From Sulfurimonas sp. (lineage in GTDB: Bacteria; Campylobacterota; Campylobacteria; Campylobacterales; Sulfurimonadaceae), in the NCBI RefSeq assembly GCF_023229025.1, contig NZ_JALOAA010000004.1, forward strand, positions 13,006 to 77,005: a DNA stretch of 64,000 bases, in the 5' to 3' direction. Shown piece by piece: positions 8,134-16,225 of this stretch; position 1 is the stretch's first letter, and the number at the start of each line of letters is the position of its first letter. The notes under the pieces are model-generated. The model made no database searches, had not been told where the DNA came from, and saw only the letters and a program-made list of their open reading frames with translations. The position numbers were made by a program, and so were the translations under genes.

Positions 8134-9510
8134 TCCCATCTTTGATGGGTTTAAAATATTATTTGGATCAAATGCCATCTTGATAGCTTTAAAAAGTGCC
8201 ATCTCTTCGGGAGTAAACGCCATTGACATGTAAGGCGCTTTTGCTAGCCCTATGCCATGTTCACCGCTTAGAGTTCCACCCAAATCAATGGTCGCTTGAA
8301 AAACTTCTTCTATAGCCTGATATGCAATTTTTACCTGCTCAGGGTCTTTTCCATCCACCATTACATTCGTATGAACATTTCCATCTCCCGTATGCCCAAA
8401 ACATGGAATTTTGACGTTGTACTTATCCGCTATTGCATAAAACTTCTCTAAAAGTTCAGGCAAAGCTGAGCGTGGAACGGTTACATCTTCATTTAATTTT
8501 TTGCTTCCATAAACACTTAGTGCGGGTGAAGCGTTACGTCTTGCAAACCAGAGATCGGCTGCCTCATCTTTATCTTTTGCAATTTTAAACTCATAGCAAC
8601 CATTCTCTTTAAAGACCTTCTCAATCTGGGAGAGCTGAAAATCAAGATCTACCTCTAAGTTCCCATCTACATCAGTTACCAAAAGAGCGCCTGCATCAAC
8701 AGGGAGTCCTTTGTTAAACGTCTGCTCAACTGCGCGGATAGTCAAATTATCCAAAAACTCCATAGCAACAGGCGTTATACCGCTTGCCATTGTCTTATAT
8801 ACGGCATTCATAGCTTCATTAACACTGCTAAAGATTCCCATTGCGGTTTTTGTCATCTTTGGTTTTGGGATAAGTCTTAGAGTTATCTCACTAAGTACAG
8901 CCAAAGTTCCTTCGCTTGCTATTAAAATACCGCTGATGTTATAACCTGCTACATCTTTAATAGTCCTTTTTCCTGCTTTAATAATATCGCCGTTTGGAAG
9001 CACTGCACGTGTTGCCATTACATAATCTTTTGTGATTCCATACTTAGCGGCGCGCATACCGCCTGCATTTTCACTCACATTTCCGCCGATACTTGAGTAC
9101 TCTTGACTTGCGGGGTCGGGCGGGTAGAAGAGCCCCACCTCTTCTACTGCACGCTGCAGGTCCATATTTATCACACCGGGTTGAACTATTGCGACCATAT
9201 TTTTCATATCAATCTCAAGAATTTTGTTCATATGCTTCTCAAACGCCAGAACAATTCCGCCGCTGCTTGGAAGTGCTCCGCCTGTAAAACCGCTTCCTGC
9301 ACCGCGAGGAACTATAACTATTTTATGCTCATTGCAGTACTTTAAAATTTTACTTATATCATCTTCATCTCTTGGAAAAATAATCGCATCAGGTTCAAAA
9401 CGCTCTCTTGTTGCATCATAAGAGTAGGCTAGCAGATGAGCTTTGTCACTATAGATATTCTCATCTCCAACAACTTCTTTAAAATATGTCAAATGTTTTG
9501 CATCAATCAT
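8125..9510 (-). CDS. glcD: FAD-linked oxidase, glycolate oxidase GlcD / D-lactate dehydrogenase type
   Basis: The 461-residue flavoprotein oxidises a 2-hydroxyacid. It has the PCMH-type FAD-binding domain (VPRGAGSGFTGGALP near residue 61, then PPDPASQEYSSIGGNVSENAGG) and the C-terminal FAD-oxidase domain with FGHTGDGNVH and SGEHGIG, whose His residues bind metal and substrate. Family members use glycolate, D-lactate or D-2-hydroxyglutarate, and sequence alone does not settle which. No GlcE or GlcF partner is adjacent. Its ribosome-binding site AAGGG lies in the end of the upstream PgbA-like gene, only 3 bases away, so the two are one transcription unit. Confidence 0.85.
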   Translation of the reverse strand: MIDAKHLTYFKEVVGDENIYSDKAHLLAYSYDATRERFEPDAIIFPRDEDDISKILKYCNEHKIVIVPRGAGSGFTGGALPSSGGIVLAFEKHMNKILEIDMKNMVAIVQPGVINMDLQRAVEEVGLFYPPDPASQEYSSIGGNVSENAGGMRAAKYGITKDYVMATRAVLPNGDIIKAGKRTIKDVAGYNISGILIASEGTLAVLSEITLRLIPKPKMTKTAMGIFSSVNEAMNAVYKTMASGITPVAMEFLDNLTIRAVEQTFNKGLPVDAGALLVTDVDGNLEVDLDFQLSQIEKVFKENGCYEFKIAKDKDEAADLWFARRNASPALSVYGSKKLNEDVTVPRSALPELLEKFYAIADKYNVKIPCFGHTGDGNVHTNVMVDGKDPEQVKIAYQAIEEVFQATIDLGGTLSGEHGIGLAKAPYMSMAFTPEEMALFKAIKMAFDPNNILNPSKMGLE

Positions 9511-9513
9511 TAT

Positions 9514-10311
9514 CTACCCTTTAATATCAAATTCTTCTACTAAATCTTGCAATTTTTTACCGCCACTCTTTACCGCATCGTAAAGTTCTCTGTTGTTAGG
9601 GTTTGCTTTTATCATAAGCTCATAGTAGTGAGGCTCATACTCTTCTAGCTCACTGCTTCCCTCTCCCCACCAATTTGCACTAATCTTTTGCACTCTTGTG
9701 TGAAAAGGTAGATTTACCTCTTTTTGCTCAAGCTTTGCCTCAGTAGTAGCAAGTATTTTAAAACTCTTTGCATCAAGCGTATAGACTCTCTCATCTAAAT
9801 AGATAAAAACAAGACCAACCGAAGTGCTAGAGCTCATCTCCTCAAAATCACTTCTAAGCGGTGTCGGATGCCCATTAAATGATAAAATAGTCGCAAAAAT
9901 ATCTGGATGTATCCACTGAAGTTTAGAGCTTTTCGTAATTTTGTAGTATATCTCCTCGTTTGGAGCGATTAAAAGTCCTCTTGTATATCCAAAAGCTAAA
10001 ACAGCAGTATCTCCGACCTTCACACTCCATTTTCCGCTTGGCAGAGCACTACTGCTAAGTCCACTAAACTCACTTATTGTAACTTTAGCAGTTTTATTCT
10101 GCTCATCAAAACTCTTAACTACGGCATTTTTTAAAATTGTCGTATGCTCTGAGTCTATCCCATGAACAATAAAACCGCTCACTCCGACATCAATTTTTTC
10201 AATATTGATTGTAACTTCTGTTGCATCTTCGTTTATTCCCACTACGGGAGACTTTACAACAACTCCAAAAAGCTCTAAGGCTATAATAAAAAGCATAAAC
10301 AGATATTTCAT
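9514..10311 (-). CDS. PgbA-family (plasminogen-binding N-terminal domain) exported protein
   Basis: This 265-residue protein has a signal peptide (MKYLFMLFIIALELFG) followed by a beta-rich domain beginning VVKSPVVGINEDATEV, which I recognise as the N-terminal domain of Helicobacter plasminogen-binding proteins PgbA and PgbB. That domain is widespread in free-living Campylobacterota. Plasminogen binding in Helicobacter is attributed to a C-terminal lysine, and this protein ends FDIKG, so a host-interaction role is not implied here. An upstream GTG at 10317 is in frame; I prefer the ATG at 10311. It is followed after 3 bases by the glcD-like gene. Confidence 0.7.
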   Translation of the reverse strand: MKYLFMLFIIALELFGVVVKSPVVGINEDATEVTINIEKIDVGVSGFIVHGIDSEHTTILKNAVVKSFDEQNKTAKVTISEFSGLSSSALPSGKWSVKVGDTAVLAFGYTRGLLIAPNEEIYYKITKSSKLQWIHPDIFATILSFNGHPTPLRSDFEEMSSSTSVGLVFIYLDERVYTLDAKSFKILATTEAKLEQKEVNLPFHTRVQKISANWWGEGSSELEEYEPHYYELMIKANPNNRELYDAVKSGGKKLQDLVEEFDIKG

Positions 10312-10413
10312 TTTCACTACTTTGTAAATAATATAGTGCGATTATAGCAAACAAACCTCATACTAAGGCAAATTTTGTTAGAGTTTTAAAATTATTTTTA
10401 AAATTTTATATTT

Positions 10414-11634
10414 ATGGTTATATATATGATACGATTTTTTATACTTTTTTTATTCACTATACCGCTGTTTGCGGCACAAGTTGAAACATTTCGCTGGAGT
10501 AACGGGGAGACATACCTTGACTTTTTAGAGAAAAACAATCTTCCTCTAAAACATCTTTACTATAATTTAGATGAAGATGAACAACAACTCACCGAGGAGA
10601 TATATTCAGGCGTTCACTATCAGATCTCAAGAGATAAAAACAACAATATTGACCAGATTTTTATACCGCTTAACGATGAACTACAAATTCATATATACAA
10701 ACATAACTCAGAGTATCTTTTTGAAACAGTACCGATTATAAGTGAAACAAGAGTTGAAGCATTTACTCTTAAAATAAAGCACTCTCCATATCTAGACATC
10801 ATAAGAGAGACCGGCTCTACAAAACTTGCGACCATTTTTGTATCAAGCTTTAAACACTCTCTAGACTTCAAAAGAGACTTAAGAAAAGGCGATACGCTTG
10901 CTATGATATATGAGCAGAAGTATAGACTTGGAAAACCTTTCTCCATGCCTACTCTAAAAGCTGCCATGATAGAGATGAGAGGTAAGAAACACTATATCTA
11001 TTTAAATGATGACGGTAGATTTTATAATGAAGATGCAAAAGAGGTAGAAGGGTTTTTACTTGGAAATCCTGTTAGAAGCGCTAGAATATCCTCAAAATTT
11101 ACAAAAAGAAGATATCACCCTATTTTAAAAAAATATCGTGCTCACCTAGGTGTTGATTACGCTGCTTCTCGCGGTACTCCAATTGCGGCTGCAGGAAGTG
11201 GAAGAGTTGTCTATATGGGTCGTACAAGAGGCTATGGAAAGATGATTAAAATACAGCATAGTGACGGATACATGACTCTTTATGCTCATCAAAGCTCATT
11301 TAGAAAAGGGATAAGAAAAGGTTCTTATGTAAAAAAAGGGCAGATTATAGGTTATGTAGGAAGCACGGGTCTCTCTACCGGTCCACATCTTCATTTTGGA
11401 CTCTATAGTAACGGTCGAGCTATTGACCCTCTAAGAGTTGTTCAAGTTGCTACCAAAAAATTATCAGGTGCAGAAAAAAGTGCATTTTTAAAACTAAAAT
11501 CTAATTATGATGAGAGCATAGCTCTGCATATTGCCAATGAGACAAAGTATGCAAGAGTATCTACTTCTCAATCTATCTGCTATTTCTACAATGGAGAGTA
11601 TTGTGTACAAGATAAACCGGATTCAAGCTCTTAG
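10414..11634 (+). CDS. csd3: M23-family peptidoglycan metallopeptidase, Csd3/HdpA-like
   Basis: The product has 406 residues with a signal peptide, a long N-terminal region, and a C-terminal LytM/M23 domain. The zinc ligands are in HLGVD and HLHFG (H-x-H), with TLYAHQ between. The length and the N-terminal region beginning VETFRWSNGETYLDFLEKN match Helicobacter pylori Csd3 (HdpA) and Campylobacter Pgp3, which trim peptide crosslinks and pentapeptides to set cell curvature. It acts in the periplasm. The following NUDIX gene starts inside its 3' end in another frame. The M23 assignment is certain; the Csd3 orthology is likely. Confidence 0.85.
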   Translation: MVIYMIRFFILFLFTIPLFAAQVETFRWSNGETYLDFLEKNNLPLKHLYYNLDEDEQQLTEEIYSGVHYQISRDKNNNIDQIFIPLNDELQIHIYKHNSEYLFETVPIISETRVEAFTLKIKHSPYLDIIRETGSTKLATIFVSSFKHSLDFKRDLRKGDTLAMIYEQKYRLGKPFSMPTLKAAMIEMRGKKHYIYLNDDGRFYNEDAKEVEGFLLGNPVRSARISSKFTKRRYHPILKKYRAHLGVDYAASRGTPIAAAGSGRVVYMGRTRGYGKMIKIQHSDGYMTLYAHQSSFRKGIRKGSYVKKGQIIGYVGSTGLSTGPHLHFGLYSNGRAIDPLRVVQVATKKLSGAEKSAFLKLKSNYDESIALHIANETKYARVSTSQSICYFYNGEYCVQDKPDSSS

Positions 11635-12163
11635 AGAACCTAATTTTATAAAACCGATTTTAATAGACTACTCTATTGGGGGAGTTCAGAGGAAGTGGGA
11701 AGCAGTTTTGACACATGATAGTGTTGCCGTTTTACTATGGCATAGCCAAAAAGATGCTTTTGTACTTGTAAAGCAGATGCGCGCAACTGTTTTAAATAAA
11801 AATCCAAATAACCCGATGATGTACGAACTCTGTGCCGGAATAGTAGATAAAAATATGAGCAATGCACAAATTGCAAAAGAGGAAGTGTTAGAGGAGTGCG
11901 GTTATGATATACCTCTAGAGAGTCTGCAAAAAATTAGCTCTTTTTACACAAGTGTCGGAATCTCTGGAACTTTTCAAACTATATACTATGCAACTTGTGA
12001 TGACTCCATGAAGATAGACGATGGAGGAGGATTGGATGATGAAGATATAGAAGTAGTCTATATTCCGACAAAAAATGCAAGAGCATTTATGTTTGATGAG
12101 GGGTACCAAAAGACCACTGGCGTTATGATGGCATTTTATTGGTTTTTTGATTCGGCTAAGTAA
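11591..12163 (+). CDS. NUDIX hydrolase, NUDT14-like nucleotide-sugar diphosphatase type
   Basis: I chose the ATG at 11591 (MESIVYKINRIQALREP, 190 residues). The longer frame upstream is simply csd3 sequence read in another frame, and the genes overlap by 44 bases. The NUDIX box is in LCAGIVDKNMSNAQIAKEEVLEECGY (read here as LCAGIVDKNM followed by SNAQIAKEEVLEECGY). The metal-binding EExxEE core is intact, but the first conserved Glu is Met and the Arg of REUxEE is Glu. The ELCAGIVD context resembles the NUDT14 UDP-glucose/ADP-ribose diphosphatases. The 3' end overlaps convergent priA by 8 bases. Confidence 0.8.
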   Translation: MESIVYKINRIQALREPNFIKPILIDYSIGGVQRKWEAVLTHDSVAVLLWHSQKDAFVLVKQMRATVLNKNPNNPMMYELCAGIVDKNMSNAQIAKEEVLEECGYDIPLESLQKISSFYTSVGISGTFQTIYYATCDDSMKIDDGGGLDDEDIEVVYIPTKNARAFMFDEGYQKTTGVMMAFYWFFDSAK

Positions 12164-13994
12164 ACTCTATAGGGTCCATATCTATCTCGGCAATAGGTGT
12201 TTTACATGCTAAAACCGCTCTGATAATATCAGTACTTTTATCTGAGCGCAGAAGTATCTCAAATCTATACTTATCTGCAACTCTCTCAATAGCGCACTTT
12301 CCAAATCCTACTACCTCGATGTTGGAAAATTTTTGCAGACACTCTAAAGAGCTCTTCATCTCATCCTGAGCTTTAATGCCGTTTTTATGCCAAAATAGAA
12401 TACGGCACAACTTTTTATATGGCGGATATAGCTCTTTTCTATACTCTTTCTCCTCTTCTAAAAAATCCTCATATTTATCGATATAAGTATTAAAAAAATC
12501 TTGATTAAATGTTTGAACTAAAACTCTTGCACTATCTTTTCGTCCGCTTCTTCCCGCTACTTGGATAAGTGTTGAGAGTGCTTTTTCTCTTGCTCTGTAG
12601 TCACTCATGTTAAGCATATTGTCAAGCCCCATAACAACAGCCAAAGAGACACCATGATAATCGTGCCCCTTGCTAATCATCTGAGTTCCTACAAGTATAT
12701 CTATCTCTTTATCATTAAAGCTCTTGAGAGCGCGTTTTAGTTTATTTGCCGTAGTAATAACATCTCTGTCAAACTGCTCTACCACAGCTTCTTTAAACTC
12801 ACTATTTATATCTTTTACAACCTCGGCTGTTCCGAGTCTTGAGCTTACAAGATTAGGTGAGTTACACTCTGAACAAACTTGAGGGATAGCTTGAGCAAAG
12901 TTACAGTAGTGACAACTTAGAGAGCGTGTTTTTTGATGTATGCTCATACCTACACTGCAAAATTGACATTTATAGGTATGTCCGCAATCAGCGCATATGA
13001 GATACTTGAAGTTTGCACGGGTCGGAAGAAAAAGTATAGCCTGCTCTTTTGCCTTTAGTGCCTCTTTGAGACTCTCAAGTATCATCGGCGATAGTTTTTC
13101 GATAGAACGCTCATAAACAAACTCTTTTTTTGAAGCAAAATATCCACCCTTAAGCCGTACATGAGGAAATTTTACATAAGTAGTAAGGCTTGGGGTGGCA
13201 CTCCCTAAAACAACACTAGCTCCGTAAAGTTTTCCCATATATATAGCTATATCTCTTGCGTTGTAGCGCGGTCTTGAAGATGATTTATAACTATCATCAT
13301 GTTCCTCATCTACTACAATCAGACCTAAATCTTTTATGGGCAAAAAAAGAGCCGAACGAGGACCTGCGATTATCTTTGCACTTCCATTATAAATCTTTGC
13401 AAGTGCCTCTTTTTTCTGTTTTGGGGTAAGTTTTGAGTGCCACATAACAACCGCATCTCCAAAGTGACAATGGAGTCTTTGACTCATTTGAGGAGTAAGT
13501 GAGATTTCCGGCATAAGAAAAATAGAACGCTTCTTCTTTTGCATCATCTCCTCAAAATAACGCATATAAATCTCTGTCTTTCCGCTTCCGGTATCTCCAA
13601 AAAGGAGAGAGACTTTATGCTCTTTTAAAAACTTAAGCGCATCTTTTTGCTTTTGCGATAGGTTTATATCTATGTCTTTAAACTCAAACGAGGCATCAAC
13701 ACTCTCTTTTGCATAAGGAGTCATCAATCCCAGTGCCTCAGCAAGTGAACAGATGTAGTAAGATGAGATAAACTTTGCAAGAGCGAGCTGTTTTGGCACA
13801 TATATAAAGTTATAAGCTTCTAAAATTTCACTAGTTTTAAAATCTGGCTCTTCACATGTAGCTAGCAAAACCCCGTCAATTTCTCTGTTTCTAACCTGTA
13901 CTTTTACTTTTGTGCCAAGTTCAATAATATCAGGGCTTTGATATGTAAAAGGTTCTAGAGGAGAGTTGAGAAGTGCTATGCTATAGTAATACAA
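12156..13994 (-). CDS. priA: Primosomal protein N' (replication restart helicase)
   Basis: PriA binds stalled or D-loop forks and reloads the replisome. The protein has the N-terminal fork-binding region (YYYSIALLNSPLEPFTY), a DEAH-type helicase core with Walker A LFGDTGSGKTE and DEEHD, eight zinc-ligand cysteines in the CADCGHTYKCQFCSVGM and CHYCNF...CSECNSP cluster, and motif VI QVAGRSGRKD. No ATG exists at the expected position. I used a TTG at 13994 (612 residues), which matches where homologues begin; another TTG at 14033 would add 13 residues. Neither has a good ribosome-binding site. Confidence 0.93.
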   Translation of the reverse strand: MYYYSIALLNSPLEPFTYQSPDIIELGTKVKVQVRNREIDGVLLATCEEPDFKTSEILEAYNFIYVPKQLALAKFISSYYICSLAEALGLMTPYAKESVDASFEFKDIDINLSQKQKDALKFLKEHKVSLLFGDTGSGKTEIYMRYFEEMMQKKKRSIFLMPEISLTPQMSQRLHCHFGDAVVMWHSKLTPKQKKEALAKIYNGSAKIIAGPRSALFLPIKDLGLIVVDEEHDDSYKSSSRPRYNARDIAIYMGKLYGASVVLGSATPSLTTYVKFPHVRLKGGYFASKKEFVYERSIEKLSPMILESLKEALKAKEQAILFLPTRANFKYLICADCGHTYKCQFCSVGMSIHQKTRSLSCHYCNFAQAIPQVCSECNSPNLVSSRLGTAEVVKDINSEFKEAVVEQFDRDVITTANKLKRALKSFNDKEIDILVGTQMISKGHDYHGVSLAVVMGLDNMLNMSDYRAREKALSTLIQVAGRSGRKDSARVLVQTFNQDFFNTYIDKYEDFLEEEKEYRKELYPPYKKLCRILFWHKNGIKAQDEMKSSLECLQKFSNIEVVGFGKCAIERVADKYRFEILLRSDKSTDIIRAVLACKTPIAEIDMDPIEFT

Positions 13995-14062
13995 AATTTT
14001 AGGTTGTCCAATATAAAAAGAGAGTCGCTGCAACTTTGTGCAGATTTTTAATCTAAATAGAT

Positions 14063-14488
14063 TTAATTGACAAGAATGTTACAGTTGCCGTTACCAGCAA
14101 CACAAGTAAAAGTTCCACTTGCTGGATTATAAGTAAAAGTTGTATCCACATTTCCTGCCCTAAAGACATATGTTCCGCTTCCGGCCTCAGCGCTCCATTT
14201 ACCATTTACTCCAGGCTCATTTGCTACAGGGTACATAAGAACACCGCCAAACAAACCGCCGTTATCCAAGTTGGCAGCTGTAATCCAGTCAGAATCGCCC
14301 TGTATTATCCTGCTCTGTCTCTCACTAATAATGCCCGAACGAACAGAAGCAACATCTGCACGACCTTTACTTATCTCTGCATCCGTTCTTGTTGCTGCAA
14401 GTCTAGGAATAGCAATAGCGGCTAAAATACCAAGAACTACGATAACAAAAACCATCTCTATCATAGTAAAACCGCGAGAAAATCTCAT
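14063..14488 (-). CDS. Type IV pilin-like / pseudopilin protein A
   Basis: The 141-residue product begins MRFSRG followed by FTMIEMVFVIVVLGILAAIAIPRLA, a class III prepilin signal. The peptidase would cleave after Gly6 and methylate Phe, and Glu5 of the mature protein is present. The C-terminal region has a Cys pair (TFTCVAGNGNC) that could form the D-loop disulfide. It is probably a pilin or pseudopilin of a type IV pilus, type II secretion or DNA-uptake apparatus, but no assembly genes are nearby. A second pilin lies immediately upstream. Confidence 0.85.
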   Translation of the reverse strand: MRFSRGFTMIEMVFVIVVLGILAAIAIPRLAATRTDAEISKGRADVASVRSGIISERQSRIIQGDSDWITAANLDNGGLFGGVLMYPVANEPGVNGKWSAEAGSGTYVFRAGNVDTTFTYNPASGTFTCVAGNGNCNILVN

Positions 14489-14556
14489 AAAAAACCTTAC
14501 GTAATAACTTTAAAACTATTCTAAAATAACTTAAAAATAACTACTTTTATCTATCT

Positions 14557-14579
14557 GTTCCCAAGTAAAGCTTGGGAAC
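14557..14579. repeat. REP-like hairpin between the two pilin genes
   Basis: GTTCCCAAG, TAAAG, CTTGGGAAC gives a perfect 9-bp stem and 5-base loop. A degenerate relative (CCCAAGTAAAGCT) lies at 46588-46600. It may act as a weak terminator between the pilin genes. The motif resembles widespread extragenic palindromes of the GTTCCCAAGC type. It has no following T-run. Confidence 0.55.
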
Positions 14580-14588
14580 GAGAAAATA

Positions 14589-15017
14589 TTAACGAGTTAC
14601 GCTAGAACCTGTTAACTGTATAGCGCCTTCTGTTACTGTTTCAAATAATACACATGGACCAGTACCAGATGTATCTACACCAGAAATAGTTAATGTACTT
14701 CCATTTGCATCAGTTGCAACTGTACCTATAGCACAAGTACTTGTAGCACCACCACTTTCTATTTGAGCAGTTATAGTTGTACCAGTAACTGCTAATGTAT
14801 CACTTCCATCAATAAGAGTAGTCAAATCAGGGACAGCTCCAGTAGCAGTAGCAGTAGATTGAATCTGATTTACAGCATTCTTCCAATTTGCCATCGCCGC
14901 AGTTGCTTTTGCATCATCACGAGTCGCAGCAAGTCTTGGAATAGCAACAGCTGCTAAAATACCTAAAATAACGATAACAAATATCAACTCAATCATAGTA
15001 AAACCGGCTCTTTTCAT
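14589..15017 (-). CDS. Type IV pilin-like / pseudopilin protein B
   Basis: The start is ATG at 15017 (MKRAGFTMIEL, 142 residues), supported by AAGGAG seven bases upstream; the frame is open for a few codons further. The prepilin peptidase site is after Gly5 with mature Phe1 and Glu5, followed by the hydrophobic helix (FVIVILGILAAVAIPRLA). The first 30 mature residues are nearly identical to those of the pilin at 14063-14488, but the rest differs and is strongly Thr/Ser/Ala/Gly-rich. It has two cysteines (TSTCAIG, GPCVLF) that may form a disulfide. The pair probably arose by duplication with a diverged head domain. It is divergent from the flgB operon. Confidence 0.85.
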   Translation of the reverse strand: MKRAGFTMIELIFVIVILGILAAVAIPRLAATRDDAKATAAMANWKNAVNQIQSTATATGAVPDLTTLIDGSDTLAVTGTTITAQIESGGATSTCAIGTVATDANGSTLTISGVDTSGTGPCVLFETVTEGAIQLTGSSVTR

Positions 15018-15120
15018 AAGAACTCCTTGTATAAACAAAAATTTGGGTTACTCTTGTAACCTTGGCAAACATTATGAAGTATCTATGATTAATTATTGCT
15101 TAAGAGATTTAAAATGCATA

Positions 15121-15138
15121 TTGGAACTTTAATTGCTT
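15121..15138 (+). promoter_or_regulatory. Sigma-54 (RpoN) promoter of flgB-flgC-fliE
   Basis: TTGGAAC is followed by TTTAA and TTGCTT, with GG at 15123-15124 and GC at 15135-15136, exactly 10 bases apart. This matches the -24/-12 consensus. Campylobacterota flagellar rod and hook genes are classically RpoN/FlgR dependent. Transcription would start near 15148, giving a leader of about 128 bases that contains the palindromic repeat at 15184-15250. Confidence 0.7.
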
Positions 15139-15183
15139 GTTTTGTGTTACTTACAAGTTTAGGTTATGCAATAAACCAAATTC

Positions 15184-15250
15184 TGACACGAAAGTGTCAA
15201 GCTTCAGTGCCTTAGCGGCTAGCGTAGATGGCGGAATTACTTCCGACATC
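15184..15250 (+). repeat. Bipartite palindromic repeat, copy D (flgB leader)
   Basis: The order is hairpin P1 (TGACAC, GAAA, GTGTCA; 15184-15199), then AAGCTTCAGTGCC, a core TTAGCGGCTAGCGTAG, then hairpin P2 (15227-15250, GATGGCGGAA, TTAC, TTCCGACATC with one mismatch). The same architecture occurs at 25146-25220 and 35133-35207. The P2 centre GGAATTACTTCC is identical to that of the copy at 35133-35207. It lies in the predicted flgB leader, 25 bases before the start codon. Confidence 0.65.
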
Positions 15251-15275
15251 GTTTAAATTTAAAAAAGGAGTTTAC

Positions 15276-15707
15276 ATGAGCATTGAGATATCTGCTTCAC
15301 ACCATCTTGCAGCAAAAGCACTTGACTACAGGGCTATTCGTCAAGATATGATATCCTCAAACATTGCAAATGCCGATACTCCTTACTATAGACCAAGAGA
15401 TATACGATTTGAAGATGCACTGGCAAACGAGAGCGCAAAGATTCAAAACCAAGGCTCTTTAAAGCTACAGATGGCTCAGACAGATAGTGCTCATCTCCCC
15501 TTAGCTGATGAGAGTAGCTCTTCAAGAGCTAAAACATTTTTTAGAGACGGTCACATGGCAAGAAATGACGGCAATAGCGTGGACTTGGATGTAGAGACTA
15601 CAGAGATGAGTAAAAACTCCATTATGTTTAATGCTCTTATTGGTGCCATGAAGAAAAACTCAGATATTTTCAAGAGTGTTATAGACTCATCTTCAAAAGT
15701 TAGTTAA
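15276..15707 (+). CDS. flgB: Flagellar basal-body proximal rod protein FlgB
   Basis: FlgB is a proximal rod subunit linking the MS ring/FliE to the rod. The 143-residue product starts at the ATG behind AAGGAG (MSIEISASHHL); the frame extends upstream only through the palindromic repeat. It has the rod signature (DYRAIRQDMISSNIANADTPYYRPRDI) near the N-terminus and the C-terminal coiled segment ending in the family helix (MFNALIGAMKKNSDIFKSVI). It is the first gene of flgB-flgC-fliE, followed by ftsI, the order seen in Helicobacter pylori. Confidence 0.95.
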   Translation: MSIEISASHHLAAKALDYRAIRQDMISSNIANADTPYYRPRDIRFEDALANESAKIQNQGSLKLQMAQTDSAHLPLADESSSSRAKTFFRDGHMARNDGNSVDLDVETTEMSKNSIMFNALIGAMKKNSDIFKSVIDSSSKVS

Positions 15708-15716
15708 GGATAGAAT

Positions 15717-16211
15717 ATGTCAAATTTTTTAAGCAGTTTTGATATTAGCGGTTACGGGCTCTCAGCTCAAAGAGTAAGAGTAAACACAATCTCTCAAAAT
15801 ATAGCAAATGCACAGACTACTAGAACTGAAGAGGGCGGGCCATACAGAAGAAAAGAGGTAGTTTTTAAAGCTATCAACTTTAATGAGCAGTTCAATCAGG
15901 CAGTAGAGGGCATGACGGATAGCGCACAGTATCAAGACCCGCTAAATGAGGGTGAATTTGGTAAAAAGGTCAATCCTGCTATAATGAGCGTTATAGTTGA
16001 TAAAATTTCGCGAGATGACAGAGAACCTAAACTAAAATTTGATCCGGCACACCCAGATGCTGACGCAAACGGCTATGTCGCTTATCCAAATATTAATCCT
16101 GTTATAGAAATGGCCGATTTAGTAGAAGCAACTAGAAGTTATCAGGCGAATGTCGCCGCTTTTGAGAGTTCTAAAAACATGGCAAACAGTGCAATTTCAC
16201 TATTGCAATAA
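15717..16211 (+). CDS. flgC: Flagellar basal-body rod protein FlgC
   Basis: This is a proximal rod subunit of 164 residues. It has the N-terminal rod motif (GLSAQRVRVNTISQNIANAQTTRTEEGGPYRRKEVVF) given here in part as SQNIANAQTT, and the C-terminal FlgC block (YVAYPNINPVIEMADLVEA followed by TRSYQANVAAFE). A good AAGGA ribosome-binding site precedes the ATG 9 bases after flgB. It is exported by the flagellar type III apparatus without a cleaved signal. Confidence 0.96.
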   Translation: MSNFLSSFDISGYGLSAQRVRVNTISQNIANAQTTRTEEGGPYRRKEVVFKAINFNEQFNQAVEGMTDSAQYQDPLNEGEFGKKVNPAIMSVIVDKISRDDREPKLKFDPAHPDADANGYVAYPNINPVIEMADLVEATRSYQANVAAFESSKNMANSAISLLQ

Positions 16212-16225
16212 CATAGAGGTAAATT

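Noticed and set aside
9514..10311. PgbA-like protein as evidence of a host-associated pathogen
   Set aside because: The domain is common in free-living Campylobacterota, the C-terminal lysine linked to plasminogen binding is absent, and the rest of the window is housekeeping.
15113..15214. Short frame of 33 codons with a hydrophobic start (MHIGTLIACFVLL) before flgB
   Set aside because: It overlaps the sigma-54 promoter and the palindromic repeat, lacks a ribosome-binding site, and its hydrophobic look comes from AT-rich promoter sequence.
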